A stretch of 64,000 bases of DNA from Pseudonocardia broussonetiae (GTDB taxonomy: Bacteria > Actinomycetota > Actinomycetes > Mycobacteriales > Pseudonocardiaceae). Shown here piece by piece: positions 50,959 to 59,881 of this stretch; position 1 is the first letter of the stretch; each line of letters begins with the position of its first letter. The notes under the pieces are model-generated. The model did not search any database, was not told the DNA's origin, and was given only the letters and a program-made list of their open reading frames with translations. A program made the position numbers and the translations under genes. The DNA lies in NCBI RefSeq assembly GCF_013155125.1, contig NZ_CP053564.1:5401501-5465500 (forward strand). The letters run 5' to 3'.

Positions 50959-51502
50959 GGCGGCGCTGTCCGCGGACGCGGTGGTCGGCATCGCCCTGGA
51001 CCTGGTCGACGACGAGGGCGCCGCCGCGCTCACGCTGGCCGCGGTGGCGGCCCGTGCGGGCGTCGCGACGCCGTCGCTCTACAAGCACGTCCGCAGCCTG
51101 GCCGAGCTGCGCTCGCTGCTGTCGGTCCGGGTCGTCGACGAGCTGGCCGAGCGCATCGGCGGCGTCGTGCAGGGCCGCTCCGGCGACGAGGCGGTCCGCG
51201 CCCTGATGACGGCGTGGCGCGAGTACGTGCGCGAGCACCCGCAGCGCTACGCGGCGGCCGACCAGGCGCCCTCGCCGATCGCCGCGCAGGCCGGGGAGAA
51301 GCTGGTCGACGTGCTGGTGGCGTCGCTGCGCGCCTACGACCTCGACCCGATCCACGCGGCCCGCTGCCTGCGCGCCGCCGTGCACGGCTTCGCGGTGCTG
51401 GAGATCGAGGGCGCGTTCCAGCGCCGCGAGGACCTGGAGGAGTCCTACGACCTGCTCGTGCACGTGGTCACCGCCGGGCTGAGGACACCGCCCGCCGGGT
51501 GA
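50951..51502 (+). CDS. TetR-family transcriptional regulator
   Basis: A 183-residue regulator: helix-turn-helix LTLAAVAARAGVATPSLYKHVRSLAELRSLL, with SLYKHV as recognition helix, then a TetR_C-type (WHG-like) ligand domain REYVREHPQRYAAADQAP. GTG 50951 lies inside the end of the hydrolase gene. Probably autoregulates through the palindromes at 50070-50107. Confidence 0.9.
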   Translation: MGRAALSADAVVGIALDLVDDEGAAALTLAAVAARAGVATPSLYKHVRSLAELRSLLSVRVVDELAERIGGVVQGRSGDEAVRALMTAWREYVREHPQRYAAADQAPSPIAAQAGEKLVDVLVASLRAYDLDPIHAARCLRAAVHGFAVLEIEGAFQRREDLEESYDLLVHVVTAGLRTPPAG

Positions 51503-51512
51503 GAACGGGCGC

Positions 51513-52451
51513 CTACACCGTCAGGACGATCTTCCCCGTCGTCCGTCCCTGCTCGCCGAGCCGGTGGGCGTCGGCCGCCTGCTCGAGCGGGAACGTCCCG
51601 GCGACGAGCACGCGCAACCGCCCCGCCGCGCGGAGGGCGAGCAGCTCGTCGAGACCGGGCCCACCCGGCACGACGTGCGCGCCGGACGCCCGCACCCCGT
51701 GCTCGCGGGCCGCGTCGAGCGCGGCGTCGACGGCGACGGTCGGCAGGCAGATGAGCATCCCGGAGGGCTTCACCAGGGCGAACGAGCGCACCGCCGTCTC
51801 GCCGCCGACGAGGTCGTAGACCAGGTCGACGGGCTCGACGACCTCCTCGAACCGCTCCGCCCGGTAGTCCACGACCTGGTCGCAGCCGAGCTCCCGGAGC
51901 AGGTCCTGCTTGCCGGCGGACGCTGTGCCGACCACGTGGGCGCCGCCCGCCTTGGCGATCTGCACCGCGAGGTGCCCGACGCCACCGGCGGCGGCGTGGA
52001 TCAGCACGCGCTGACCCGCAGCCAGGCGGCCCACCTCGTACAGGCTCTGCCACGCCGTCATCCCGGCGAGCGGGAGCGCGGCCGCCTCGACGGCGTCCAT
52101 GTCGGGCGGGCGCACCCGGAAGTGGCCCGCGGGCGCCGTGACGAACTCCGCGTAGGCGCCGTCCGGACTCGGGAAGCGTGCCATGCCGAGCACGGGGTCG
52201 CCCGGCTCCAGGCCGGTCGCGCCGGGGCCGAGCGCGTCGACGACCCCGGCCACGTCCCAGCCGACCACGAAGGGTCTGCCGCCGAACGACTTCGCAGGTC
52301 CCAGGCCCGAGCGCGTCTTCCAGTCGATCGGGTTGACCCCCGCGGCCTCGACCCGCACCCGGACCTCCCCGGGCCCGGGCTCGGGCACCGGGACGTCCTG
52401 GAGGACCAGCGCTTCGGGACCGCCGGGCGTCTCACAGACCATCGCGCGCAT
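51513..52451 (-). CDS. NADP-dependent MDR oxidoreductase (quinone reductase-like)
   Basis: A 312-residue zinc-free MDR enzyme: AAGVNPIDWKTRSG, GWDVAGVVDALGPG, cofactor motif VLIHAAAGGVGHLAVQIAKAGGA (part: AAAGGVGHLAVQ) and GKIVLTV at the end. Closest in layout to bacterial NADP-dependent enone/quinone reductases. ATG 52451; separated from the lrp gene by 22 bases on the same strand. Confidence 0.9.
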   Translation of the reverse strand: MRAMVCETPGGPEALVLQDVPVPEPGPGEVRVRVEAAGVNPIDWKTRSGLGPAKSFGGRPFVVGWDVAGVVDALGPGATGLEPGDPVLGMARFPSPDGAYAEFVTAPAGHFRVRPPDMDAVEAAALPLAGMTAWQSLYEVGRLAAGQRVLIHAAAGGVGHLAVQIAKAGGAHVVGTASAGKQDLLRELGCDQVVDYRAERFEEVVEPVDLVYDLVGGETAVRSFALVKPSGMLICLPTVAVDAALDAAREHGVRASGAHVVPGGPGLDELLALRAAGRLRVLVAGTFPLEQAADAHRLGEQGRTTGKIVLTV

Positions 52452-52473
52452 GCACGGTGTCTAGCAGACCGCC

Positions 52474-52923
52474 TCAGTGCAGGCGGTGGACGCTGCTCAT
52501 GACCATGAGCGTCTTGGTCCCCACCACGCCCGCCCGGGTGCGCAGCCGCGCGACCACGTCGCGCAGGTGCAGCATGTCGCGCACCCGCACCCGGCACAGC
52601 GCGTCGAAGTCGCCGGCCAGCACGTAGACGGCCTCGATCTCCGCGAGGTCGCGCTGGAGCCCCTCCATCGCCTCCGGGGAGGTGGCGCCCTGGAAGCGGA
52701 GCTCGCAGAAGGCCTCCAGCGGCCTGCCGACCAGCGCGTGGTCGATCACCGCGGTGAACCCGCGGATCACGCCGAGGGCGACGAGCCGGTCGACGCGCCG
52801 CTTCACCGCCGGCTGCGACAGCGCGACCTGCGTCGCGAGGTCGGCGAACGTGCGCCGCCCGTCGGCCTCCAGCAGGGCGAGGAGGCGGTGGTCGGTCTCG
52901 TCGAGCAGGTCCGCGTCACGCAC
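52474..52923 (-). CDS. Lrp/AsnC-family transcriptional regulator
   Basis: A 149-residue regulator: N-terminal helix-turn-helix LDETDHRLLALLEADGRRTFADLATQVALSQPAVKRRVDRL (parts quoted: TDHRLLALLEADGR, then LSQPAVKRRVDRL) and a C-terminal RAM ligand domain with VYVLAGDFDALCRVRV. Start GTG 52923. Divergent from the indolepyruvate oxidoreductase-type gene, an amino-acid catabolic enzyme, which is a natural Lrp target. Confidence 0.92.
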   Translation of the reverse strand: MRDADLLDETDHRLLALLEADGRRTFADLATQVALSQPAVKRRVDRLVALGVIRGFTAVIDHALVGRPLEAFCELRFQGATSPEAMEGLQRDLAEIEAVYVLAGDFDALCRVRVRDMLHLRDVVARLRTRAGVVGTKTLMVMSSVHRLH

Positions 52924-53000
52924 GAAAAGGAGTGTACGGCCGTCCTGGCGTCATGATCCTGCGCGTCGGCCGCCGTTTCGGCTTCGCATCTTGCGCTGCA

Positions 53001-53030
53001 GTGGCGGCGCCACGTTTCCTCGGACCACCC
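53001..53030. promoter_or_regulatory. Palindrome plus partial IclR-type box before the ferredoxin oxidoreductase gene
   Basis: GTGGCGGCGCCAC (53001-53013) is a perfect palindrome about a central G and may be an Lrp site. Directly after it, TTCCTCGGACCACCC (53016-53030) is identical to 15 bases of the IclR-2 promoter box region (61302-61316); 14 of 17 box positions match. It ends about 22 bases before GTG 53052. Confidence 0.45.
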
Positions 53031-53051
53031 CACCACGAGGAGGTACCCCCC

Positions 53052-56000
53052 GTGCACGCGAACGCGGTTGATCTCGACGACAAGTACGGCGCGACGTCGG
53101 GTCGCGCACTGGTCTCGGGGATCGAGGCCCTGGTGCGGCTGGTCCTGGAGCAGCGCCGCTTCGACGCCGAGCTCGGGCTCGACACCGGCGCGTTCGTGTC
53201 CGGGTACCAGGGGTCGCCGCTGGGCGGGGTGGACCTGGAGATGGGCCGCGCGCGGCGGCACCTGCAGGAGACCGGGGTGGTCTTCCGGCCGGGCGTCAAC
53301 GAGGAGCTCGCCGCGACCGCCGTCGCGGGCACCCAGATGCTCGCCGCGCTGCCCGGCCGCCGCCACTCCGGCGTCACCGGCTTCTGGTACGGCAAGGCCC
53401 CCGGGCTCGACCGGGCCGCGGACGCGATCCGCCACGGACAGCTCGCCGGCACCTCCACGACCGGCGGGGCCGTCGCCTGGATCGGCGACGACCCGTCGTG
53501 CAAGTCCTCGACCGTGCCCAGCTCCTGCGAGCCGATGGCCCAGAGCCTGGCGCTGCCGCTGTTCGCCCCGGGCAGCGTCGCCGAGATCATCGAGTACGGC
53601 CTGCACGCCGTCGCCCTCTCGCGGGCGAGCGGCCTGTGGACCGGGATGAAGATCGTCGCGGACGTCGCGGACTCGGCGGCGGTGATCGACGTGGGCGCGC
53701 TGCGCCACGGCATCCCGCGGCCCCCGGCGACGCCGCGCCCGCTGCTCCCCCCGATCGTCGGCGTGACCGGGCTCGACGCCGAGGACGACATGCTCACCCG
53801 GCGCCTGGACCTCGCCCGCCGCTACGGCACCGAGCACGGGCTCAACCGGATCACGTTCTCCGCCCGCCGCGCGCGGCTGGGGATCGTGGCGTCCGGCACG
53901 GCGCACGCGGTCGTCGAACGGGCGCTGGACGACCTCGGCCTGGACGAGGCCGCGATGGACGCGCTGGGCCTGCGGGTCGTCCGGCTCGGCATGCCCCACC
54001 CGCTCGACCCCGAGCACCTCGTCGCCCTCACCGAGGGCCTCGAGGAGGTGTTCGTCGTCGAGGACAAGGTGCCCTTCGTGGAGGGCGCGCTCAAGCAGGC
54101 GCTCTACCGGCGCCCGGACGCGCCGAACGTGGTGGGGCGCAAGGACGAGACGGGCCGCCCGCTGCTGACCGGGCGCAGCCAGGTCGCGGCCGAGGACGTC
54201 GCGCTGGTGCTGGGCGCGCGCCTGTCGGCGCTGGTCGGGCCCGACCGGCTGCCGGACCGCGCGCAGGCGCACCTGGAGCGACTGCGGCCCCGGCGGCGGT
54301 CCCGCATCGAGCTGTCGCTCGCCACGTCGGCCCCGCGCACGCCGTTCTTCTGCTCGGGCTGTCCGCACAACCGCTCCACCCGCACCGCCGACGACACGCT
54401 CGTCGGCGTCGGCATCGGCTGCCACGCCCTCATCGCGCTGGAGGGCGAGGGCCGCGGCACCCAGATCGGGCTGACGCAGATGGGCGGCGAGGGCGCGCAG
54501 TGGATCGGCCTCGCACCGTTCACCGACGACCCGACGCTGATCCAGAACCTGGGCGACGGCACCTTCCACCACTCGGGCTCCCTGGCCGTCCGGGCCGCCG
54601 TCGCCGCCGGTGTGCGGATGACCTACAAGCTCCTCTACAACGACGCCGTCGCCATGACCGGGGGCCAGCGCGCGGAGGGCCGGCTCGACGTCCCGTCGGT
54701 GGTCCGGCTGCTGGCCGTCGAGGGGGTGCGGAAGATCGTCGTCACGACCGACGAGCCCGCCTCCTACCGCGGCGTGGCGCTCGATCCGATCGCCACGGTG
54801 CGCCACCGCGACGACCTGCCCGACGTGGAGCGCGAGCTGGCCGCGGTCGACGGCGTCACCGTGCTGCTGCACGACGACCGCTGCGCCACCGAGGAGCGCC
54901 GGCTGCGCAAGCGCGGCGCACTCCCGGCCGTCACCGAACGCGTGGTGGTCAACGAGCGGGTGTGCGAGGGCTGCGGGGACTGCGGCGACAAGTCCACCTG
55001 CCTCTCGGTGCAGCCGGTGCACACGGAGTTCGGCCGCAAGACCCGGATCCACCAGTCGTCGTGCAACTCCGACTTCTCCTGCCTCGAGGGCGACTGCCCC
55101 TCGTTCCTCCTGGTCGAGCCCGGGACCCGCCGCGAGCGCGTCCGCCCGGAGCTGCCCGTCGAGCTCCGCGAGCCGGCGAAGCGGTTCGCCGAGCAGGACG
55201 TGCTGCTCCGGATGCCCGGCATCGGCGGCACCGGCGTGGTCACGGCGTCGAAGATCCTGCAGATGGCGGCGCACCTCGACGGCCGCTTCGCCGCCGGGCT
55301 GGAGCAGATCGGGCTCGCGCAGAAGGGCGGCCCCGTCGTCTCCGACGTCCGGATCTCCAAGTCCCCGGTGACCGGCTCTCTGCGGGCCACCCGGGCGACC
55401 GTCGACGTGCTGGTCGGGTTCGACCTGCTCGGCGCCGCCGACGACGCCAACCTCGGCGTCTGCGTCCCCGACCGGACCGTCGCGGTGGTGAGCTCGACGG
55501 TCGTGCCCACCGCCCAGATGGTCATCGGCCGGGTCGTGCTGCCCGGCTCGCCGGACGACGCGCTGGAGCGGATCGCCGCGGCGACGGCCGAGCAGGTCCA
55601 CCTGGACGCGCAGCGGCTCGCCGAGCGGCTCTTCGGCGACCACATGCCCACCAACATGGTGCTGCTGGGCGCGGCCTACCAGGCCGGCGTGCTGCCCGTC
55701 GGCGCGGAGGCCCTGGAGCAGGCGATCCGCCTCAACGGCGCGGCGGTGGAGAACACCCTCACCGCCTTCCGGTGGGGCCGGGCCGCGGTGCAGGACCCGG
55801 CCGCCGTGCGGGCCGCCGTCGAGGTGCCGGCTCCGGAGCCGGTCGTCGTCGACGCCGCGTCCCGGGCCCGGGCGGAGGAGATCGGGCTGGGCGAGGTCCT
55901 CGCCGTCCGCATCGCCGACCTGACCGACTTCCAGGACGCGGCCTACGCCGGCCGCTACGCCCAGGAGGTGCGCCGCGTCCGCGACCGCGCCACGGCGGCG

Positions 56001-56519
56001 GCGGGCGCGGAGACCGGCGACCGGATCGGCACCGCCTACGCGCGCGGCCTGCACAAGCTGATGGCCTACAAGGACGAGTACGAGGTCGCCCGGCTGCACC
56101 TCGACCCTGTGGAGGTCGCCCGGCGGACGGAGGAGCACGGACCCGACGCCCGGGTGGCGGTCCTGCTGCACCCGCCGTTCCTGCGGGCGCTGGGCGTGCA
56201 GCGCAAGATCAGGCTCCGGGCGACGGCGACACCCGCCTTCCGCGCCCTGCGGGCTGCGAAGCGGCTGCGCGGCACGCCGTTCGACGTCTTCGGCTACGCC
56301 GCGGTGCGCCGCACCGAGCGCGCCCTCATCGGCGAGTACCAGCAGCTGGTGCGGAGCGCCCTGGGGCACCTGACCCCGGAGTCCGCCGAGGTGGTCGAGG
56401 AGCTGGCCGCACTGCCGGACCTGGTCCGCGGCTACGAGGACGTCAAGCTGGCGAACGTGACCCGCTTCCGGGAGCGGGCCGCCGAGCTGACCGCGCGCCT
56501 GGAGGTCGGGGTGCGGTAG
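53052..56519 (+). CDS. Indolepyruvate:ferredoxin oxidoreductase-type 2-oxoacid oxidoreductase (fused subunits)
   Basis: A 1155-residue fused TPP enzyme that would oxidatively decarboxylate an aryl- or branched 2-oxo acid to an acyl-CoA with ferredoxin. The N-terminal half is the pyruvate:ferredoxin-type pyrimidine and TPP domains (SGYQGSPLGG; FCSGCPHNRSTR near 431; GIGCHALIAL). A cluster-binding region lies near 637 (CEGCGDCGDKSTC and further cysteines in SSCNSDFSCLEGDC). The gamma-type domain lies near 722 (MPGIGGTGVVTASKIL). A C-terminal DUF6537-like helical region ends the protein. AGGAGGT lies before GTG 53052. Confidence 0.93.
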   Translation: MHANAVDLDDKYGATSGRALVSGIEALVRLVLEQRRFDAELGLDTGAFVSGYQGSPLGGVDLEMGRARRHLQETGVVFRPGVNEELAATAVAGTQMLAALPGRRHSGVTGFWYGKAPGLDRAADAIRHGQLAGTSTTGGAVAWIGDDPSCKSSTVPSSCEPMAQSLALPLFAPGSVAEIIEYGLHAVALSRASGLWTGMKIVADVADSAAVIDVGALRHGIPRPPATPRPLLPPIVGVTGLDAEDDMLTRRLDLARRYGTEHGLNRITFSARRARLGIVASGTAHAVVERALDDLGLDEAAMDALGLRVVRLGMPHPLDPEHLVALTEGLEEVFVVEDKVPFVEGALKQALYRRPDAPNVVGRKDETGRPLLTGRSQVAAEDVALVLGARLSALVGPDRLPDRAQAHLERLRPRRRSRIELSLATSAPRTPFFCSGCPHNRSTRTADDTLVGVGIGCHALIALEGEGRGTQIGLTQMGGEGAQWIGLAPFTDDPTLIQNLGDGTFHHSGSLAVRAAVAAGVRMTYKLLYNDAVAMTGGQRAEGRLDVPSVVRLLAVEGVRKIVVTTDEPASYRGVALDPIATVRHRDDLPDVERELAAVDGVTVLLHDDRCATEERRLRKRGALPAVTERVVVNERVCEGCGDCGDKSTCLSVQPVHTEFGRKTRIHQSSCNSDFSCLEGDCPSFLLVEPGTRRERVRPELPVELREPAKRFAEQDVLLRMPGIGGTGVVTASKILQMAAHLDGRFAAGLEQIGLAQKGGPVVSDVRISKSPVTGSLRATRATVDVLVGFDLLGAADDANLGVCVPDRTVAVVSSTVVPTAQMVIGRVVLPGSPDDALERIAAATAEQVHLDAQRLAERLFGDHMPTNMVLLGAAYQAGVLPVGAEALEQAIRLNGAAVENTLTAFRWGRAAVQDPAAVRAAVEVPAPEPVVVDAASRARAEEIGLGEVLAVRIADLTDFQDAAYAGRYAQEVRRVRDRATAAAGAETGDRIGTAYARGLHKLMAYKDEYEVARLHLDPVEVARRTEEHGPDARVAVLLHPPFLRALGVQRKIRLRATATPAFRALRAAKRLRGTPFDVFGYAAVRRTERALIGEYQQLVRSALGHLTPESAEVVEELAALPDLVRGYEDVKLANVTRFRERAAELTARLEVGVR

Positions 56520-56538
56520 CCGGTTGGAGGACCGACAC

Positions 56539-56576
56539 GGGCGGTGGTGGGGACGGCGACGTCCCCGCCGCCGCCC
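56539..56576 (+). terminator. Terminator hairpin with GCGA tetraloop
   Basis: A 17-base stem (56539-56555 with 56560-56576; two G-U wobbles in RNA) closes on GCGA (56556-56559), a GNRA tetraloop. It begins 19 bases after the oxidoreductase stop and is followed by TTCGTCGTTCTCCC, a weak pyrimidine-rich tail. Confidence 0.7.
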
Positions 56577-56601
56577 TTCGTCGTTCTCCCCTGCCGCCGG
56601 A

Positions 56602-56658
56602 GTTGCAGCAAGGCCACCTTGTGGACGGTTCGTTGCGTGAAGGTGGCCTTGCTGCAAC
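56602..56658. repeat. 19-bp perfect inverted repeat
   Basis: GTTGCAGCAAGGCCACCTT (56602-56620) and its exact reverse complement (56640-56658) flank a 19-base spacer. It follows the terminator hairpin and lies 60 bases before the IclR box. Either a second terminator or a dispersed intergenic palindrome. Confidence 0.85.
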
Positions 56659-56718
56659 CCGGCCGGGGTGAGCGGGCGCTTGACGCGACCGCGGCGACGA
56701 CCTAGCGTCATCCGTACC

Positions 56719-56735
56719 GTGGATCTCAGAACCAC
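56719..56735. promoter_or_regulatory. IclR-type box 1
   Basis: GTGGATCTCAGAACCAC, a near-perfect 17-bp inverted repeat of the form GTGG-N9-CCAC, 38 bases before the iclR-1 start. Compare box 2 (61298-61314) and box 3 (61382-61398). Confidence 0.75.
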
Positions 56736-56773
56736 GATGCGGTCGCACAGGCGGTCGATCTCCAGGGGGAAGC

Positions 56774-57592
56774 ATGATCCGCACAGAGGGTCCCGCCGGC
56801 TCGCCGGTGCAGGTCCTGGTCAGGGCCGCGGCCGTCATGGACTGCTTCACGGCCGACCACCCCGTCCTCCACGTCGCCGAGATCAAGCGCCTGGCGGGCC
56901 TGCCGCCGACCACGACCACGCGGTTGCTGCAGGCGCTGGTAGCGGAGAACCTCCTCGAACGCGAGGGCGACTCCTACCGGGCCGGGCTGCGCGTGCTGGC
57001 CTGGTCGGCCTCGGCCACCACCGGCTCGGACCTGATCGCCCTCGGCGCCCCGCTGCTCGACGAGCTGCGGGACCGGACCGAGGAGACGGCGTCCCTCCAG
57101 GTGCGCAACGGAGCGCACCGGATCACCGTCGCCACCGCCGAGTCCCGGCGCTCGATCGCGTTCCGGGCCCGCGTCGGTGGACTCATGCCCCTGCACGCCG
57201 GGGCCTCGGGCAAGGTGTTCATGGCCTTCGACCCGGCGGCCCTGGACGCCGCGCTCGCCGCGGGACTGGTCCCGTTCACCCCCGCCACGATCACCGACCG
57301 GTCCGCGCTCGAGGACGAGCTCGCCCGCGTCCGCGAGAACGGCGTCGCCGTCGCCCGCGACGAGCGCGAACAGGGACTCAGCTCCCTGTCCGCTCCGGTC
57401 TTCGCGGCGGGCGGGCGCCTGGCGGGCACGGTGTCGGTCGCGATGTCGTCCTACCGGCTGCACGCCGGCCACGAGCTCCGCTTCGTCACCGCGGTCGCGC
57501 GCACGGCGGACGCGGTGTCCAGCCGGCTCGGCCACAGCTCACCGGAGGACCCGGCTCCCGACCTGCCGCTCCGGAACGACGTCAACGAATGA
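56774..57592 (+). CDS. IclR-family transcriptional regulator (paralogue 1)
   Basis: A 272-residue regulator with N-terminal winged helix (HVAEIKRLAGLPPTTTTRLLQALVAENLL, quoted in parts: LPPTTTTRLLQAL) and C-terminal IclR effector domain (GGLMPLHAGASGKVFMAF, AVARDEREQGLSSLSAPVF). By eye about 70% identical to the regulator at 60476-61273 over the whole length. It is the first gene of the operon iclR-lyase-leuC-like-leuD-like, with ten bases to the lyase start. Probably senses a pathway acid and acts at the GTGG-N9-CCAC boxes. Confidence 0.92.
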   Translation: MIRTEGPAGSPVQVLVRAAAVMDCFTADHPVLHVAEIKRLAGLPPTTTTRLLQALVAENLLEREGDSYRAGLRVLAWSASATTGSDLIALGAPLLDELRDRTEETASLQVRNGAHRITVATAESRRSIAFRARVGGLMPLHAGASGKVFMAFDPAALDAALAAGLVPFTPATITDRSALEDELARVRENGVAVARDEREQGLSSLSAPVFAAGGRLAGTVSVAMSSYRLHAGHELRFVTAVARTADAVSSRLGHSSPEDPAPDLPLRNDVNE

Positions 57593-57602
57593 GGTGCCAC
57601 CG

Positions 57603-58466
57603 ATGAGAACCACGACTCCCCCGGCGAGCGCGACGCTCCGGGCCGCGCTCGCCGGGCCCGGCCTGCTGCGCGTCCCCGGCGTCTACGACGGGATCAGCGC
57701 CCACGTGGCCCGGGTGGCGGGCTTCGAGGTCGCCTTCCTGGGCGGCGCCGGGGTCTCGGCCTCCCGGTACGGAGTGCCCGACCTCGGCCTGGTCACCGGC
57801 TCGGAGCTGGCCGACGCCGCGACCGTGGCCGCGAGCTCGTTCGGGGGCCCGCTGCTCGTCGACGCCGACACGGGATTCGGCGAGGTGCTCAACGTGACCC
57901 GCACGGTCGAGTCGCTCGAGCGGGCCGGCGCCGCCGGGATCATGTTCGAGGACCAGGTCACCTCGAAGCGGCGCTGCGGCCACCTGTCGGGCAAGCAGGT
58001 CGTGCCGGTCGAGGACTACGTGGCCAAGCTGCACGCCGCCCGCAACGCCCGCCGCGCGGACACCGTGATCATCGCCCGCACCGACTCCCGCGGGCCGCTC
58101 GGGATCGACGCCGCGATCGACCGCGGGAAGACCTTCGCCGCGGAGGGTGCCGACGTCGTCTTCGTCGAGGCGCCGGAGACCCGCCACGAGATCGAGCGGA
58201 TCGCCGACGAGGTCACCGGCGCCGCCCTGATGTTCAACTCCGTCGCCGGCGGCAGGACACCGGAGATCGGCGAGGACGAGCTGGAGGCCCTCGGCTACAC
58301 GATGGTGGTGTACCCGGCGGCGATGCTGTTCCCCGCGGCCCAGGCCATGGCCGACGAGCTGACCACGCTGACCGGCGCCCCGTCGCAGCGGATCGCCAGC
58401 CCGCGCGAGCTCTTCGAGACCGTCGGGATGAGCCGGTGGGCCGCTCTCGAGGAGGCGGGCTTCTGA
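57603..58466 (+). CDS. Isocitrate lyase/PEP mutase-family lyase (2,3-dimethylmalate or methylisocitrate lyase-like)
   Basis: A 287-residue barrel enzyme that cleaves a C-C bond of a 2-hydroxy diacid to give pyruvate or glyoxylate. Family features: [22 protein letters not shown], metal region [19 protein letters not shown] (part: VDADTGFG), [16 protein letters not shown] with active-site Cys125 in KRRCGH, and ARTDSRG. It is encoded with an aconitase-type hydratase, the same pairing as dimethylmaleate hydratase and 2,3-dimethylmalate lyase of anaerobic nicotinate fermentation. GAGGTG lies before ATG 57603; a TGATG overlap couples it to the next gene. Confidence 0.9.
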   Translation: MRTTTPPASATLRAALAGPGLLRVPGVYDGISAHVARVAGFEVAFLGGAGVSASRYGVPDLGLVTGSELADAATVAASSFGGPLLVDADTGFGEVLNVTRTVESLERAGAAGIMFEDQVTSKRRCGHLSGKQVVPVEDYVAKLHAARNARRADTVIIARTDSRGPLGIDAAIDRGKTFAAEGADVVFVEAPETRHEIERIADEVTGAALMFNSVAGGRTPEIGEDELEALGYTMVVYPAAMLFPAAQAMADELTTLTGAPSQRIASPRELFETVGMSRWAALEEAGF

Positions 58467-59881
58467 TGCCGCGCACCATGCTGGACAAGATCTGGGACGC
58501 CCACGAGGTCGCCCCGGGCCTGATGTACATCGACCTGCACCTGATCCACGAGCTCAGCTCGCCGCAGGCCTTCGGCGGCCTCCGCGCGTCCGGCCGGACG
58601 GTCCGGCGCCCGGACCGGACGCTCGCGACGGCCGACCACAGCGTGCCGACGGACGGGGTCCGATCGGCGAACCTCATCGTCGACGCCCTGTCACGGCGCC
58701 AGGTGGTGACGCTGGAGGAGAACTGCGACGAGTTCGGGATCCCGCTGTACTCCCTGGGCTCGGGCCGGCAGGGGATCGTGCACGTCATCGGTCCGGAGCT
58801 CGGGATCACCCAGCCGGGGATGACGATCGTGTGCGGCGACAGCCACACCGCCACGCACGGCGCGTTCGGGGCGCTCGGCTTCGGGATCGGGACCTCGCAG
58901 GCCGAGCACGTCTTCGCCACCCAGACCCTGCCGATGAAGAAGCCGAAGTCGCTGCGCGTCGTGTTCACCGGCGAGATGGGCCACGGCGTCACGCCGAAGG
59001 ACCTGATCATGGCCACGATCGGCCAGGTCGGCACGTCGGGGTTCGTCGGGCACGCCGTGGAGTACACGGGGCCGGTCATCGAGCGGCTCGGCATGGCCGG
59101 GCGGATGACGATCTGCAACATGACGATCGAGGGCGGCGGCCGTTCCGGGATGATCGCTCCGGACGAGACCACCTTCGCGTGGCTGCGCGGCCGTCCGGGG
59201 GCACCGGCGGACTTCGACGCCGCGGTGGAGGTGTGGCGGGCGCTGCGCACCGACGAGGGCGCCGTGTTCGACGCGGAGGTGCACGTCGACGTCAGCGCCA
59301 TCTCGCCGATGGTGACCTGGGGGACCACGCCGGGCATGGTCATCGGTGTCGCCGACCGGGTGCCGGACCCCGCCTCGTTCGCGTCGGAGAGCGACCGCGC
59401 CGCGGGTCGTCGCACCCTGGAGTACATGGGCCTGCAGCCGGGTGCCTCGTTGACCGACCTGCCGCTCGACCACGTCTTCATCGGGTCGTGCACCAACGCC
59501 CGCATCGAGGACCTCCGCGAGGCGGCCCGGATCGTCGACGGTCACCGCGTCGCCGACGGGGTCCGCGTCAGCGTGGTGCCCGGGTCCGAGCAGGTCAAGG
59601 CGGACGCCGAGCAGGAGGGCCTCGACCGCATCTTCCTCGACGCCGGGTTCGAGTGGCACCACTCGGGCTGCTCCATGTGCGGTGCGCTGCTGGAGGACGC
59701 GCAGCTCTCCCCCGGCCAGCGCTGCGCCTCGACGTCGAACCGGAACTTCGAGGGCAGGCAGGGCCCGAAGGCGCGCACGCACCTGGTCAGCCCGGCGATG
59801 GCGGCGGCCGCCGCGATCGCCGGACACCTCGTCGACATCAGGGATTGGAGCCCGGAGAATGCAACCGCTGACCGTCGTTGA
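58466..59881 (+). CDS. LeuC-like large subunit of an aconitase-family hydro-lyase
   Basis: A 471-residue [4Fe-4S] hydratase subunit resembling 3-isopropylmalate dehydratase. Cluster cysteines are Cys342 (FIGSCTNAR), Cys402 and Cys405 (HHSGCSMC). [28 protein letters not shown] is intact. The context is not leucine synthesis, since no leuA or leuB is nearby and the gene lies beside a PEP-mutase-family lyase. A methyl- or dimethyl-maleate hydratase role is more likely (inference). The stop overlaps the small-subunit start by 23 bases. Confidence 0.92.
   Translation: MPRTMLDKIWDAHEVAPGLMYIDLHLIHELSSPQAFGGLRASGRTVRRPDRTLATADHSVPTDGVRSANLIVDALSRRQVVTLEENCDEFGIPLYSLGSGRQGIVHVIGPELGITQPGMTIVCGDSHTATHGAFGALGFGIGTSQAEHVFATQTLPMKKPKSLRVVFTGEMGHGVTPKDLIMATIGQVGTSGFVGHAVEYTGPVIERLGMAGRMTICNMTIEGGGRSGMIAPDETTFAWLRGRPGAPADFDAAVEVWRALRTDEGAVFDAEVHVDVSAISPMVTWGTTPGMVIGVADRVPDPASFASESDRAAGRRTLEYMGLQPGASLTDLPLDHVFIGSCTNARIEDLREAARIVDGHRVADGVRVSVVPGSEQVKADAEQEGLDRIFLDAGFEWHHSGCSMCGALLEDAQLSPGQRCASTSNRNFEGRQGPKARTHLVSPAMAAAAAIAGHLVDIRDWSPENATADRR

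Noticed and set aside
52803..56735. Minus-strand open frame of 1310 codons opposite the ferredoxin oxidoreductase
   Set aside because: Antisense shadow; no recognisable domain, and the plus-strand protein has full TPP, Fe-S and gamma-domain motifs.
57604..57613. Fourth IclR box at the lyase start (TGAGAACCAC)
   Set aside because: Only the right half-site is present; the left arm reads CCAC instead of GTGG, and part of the match is the start codon region.
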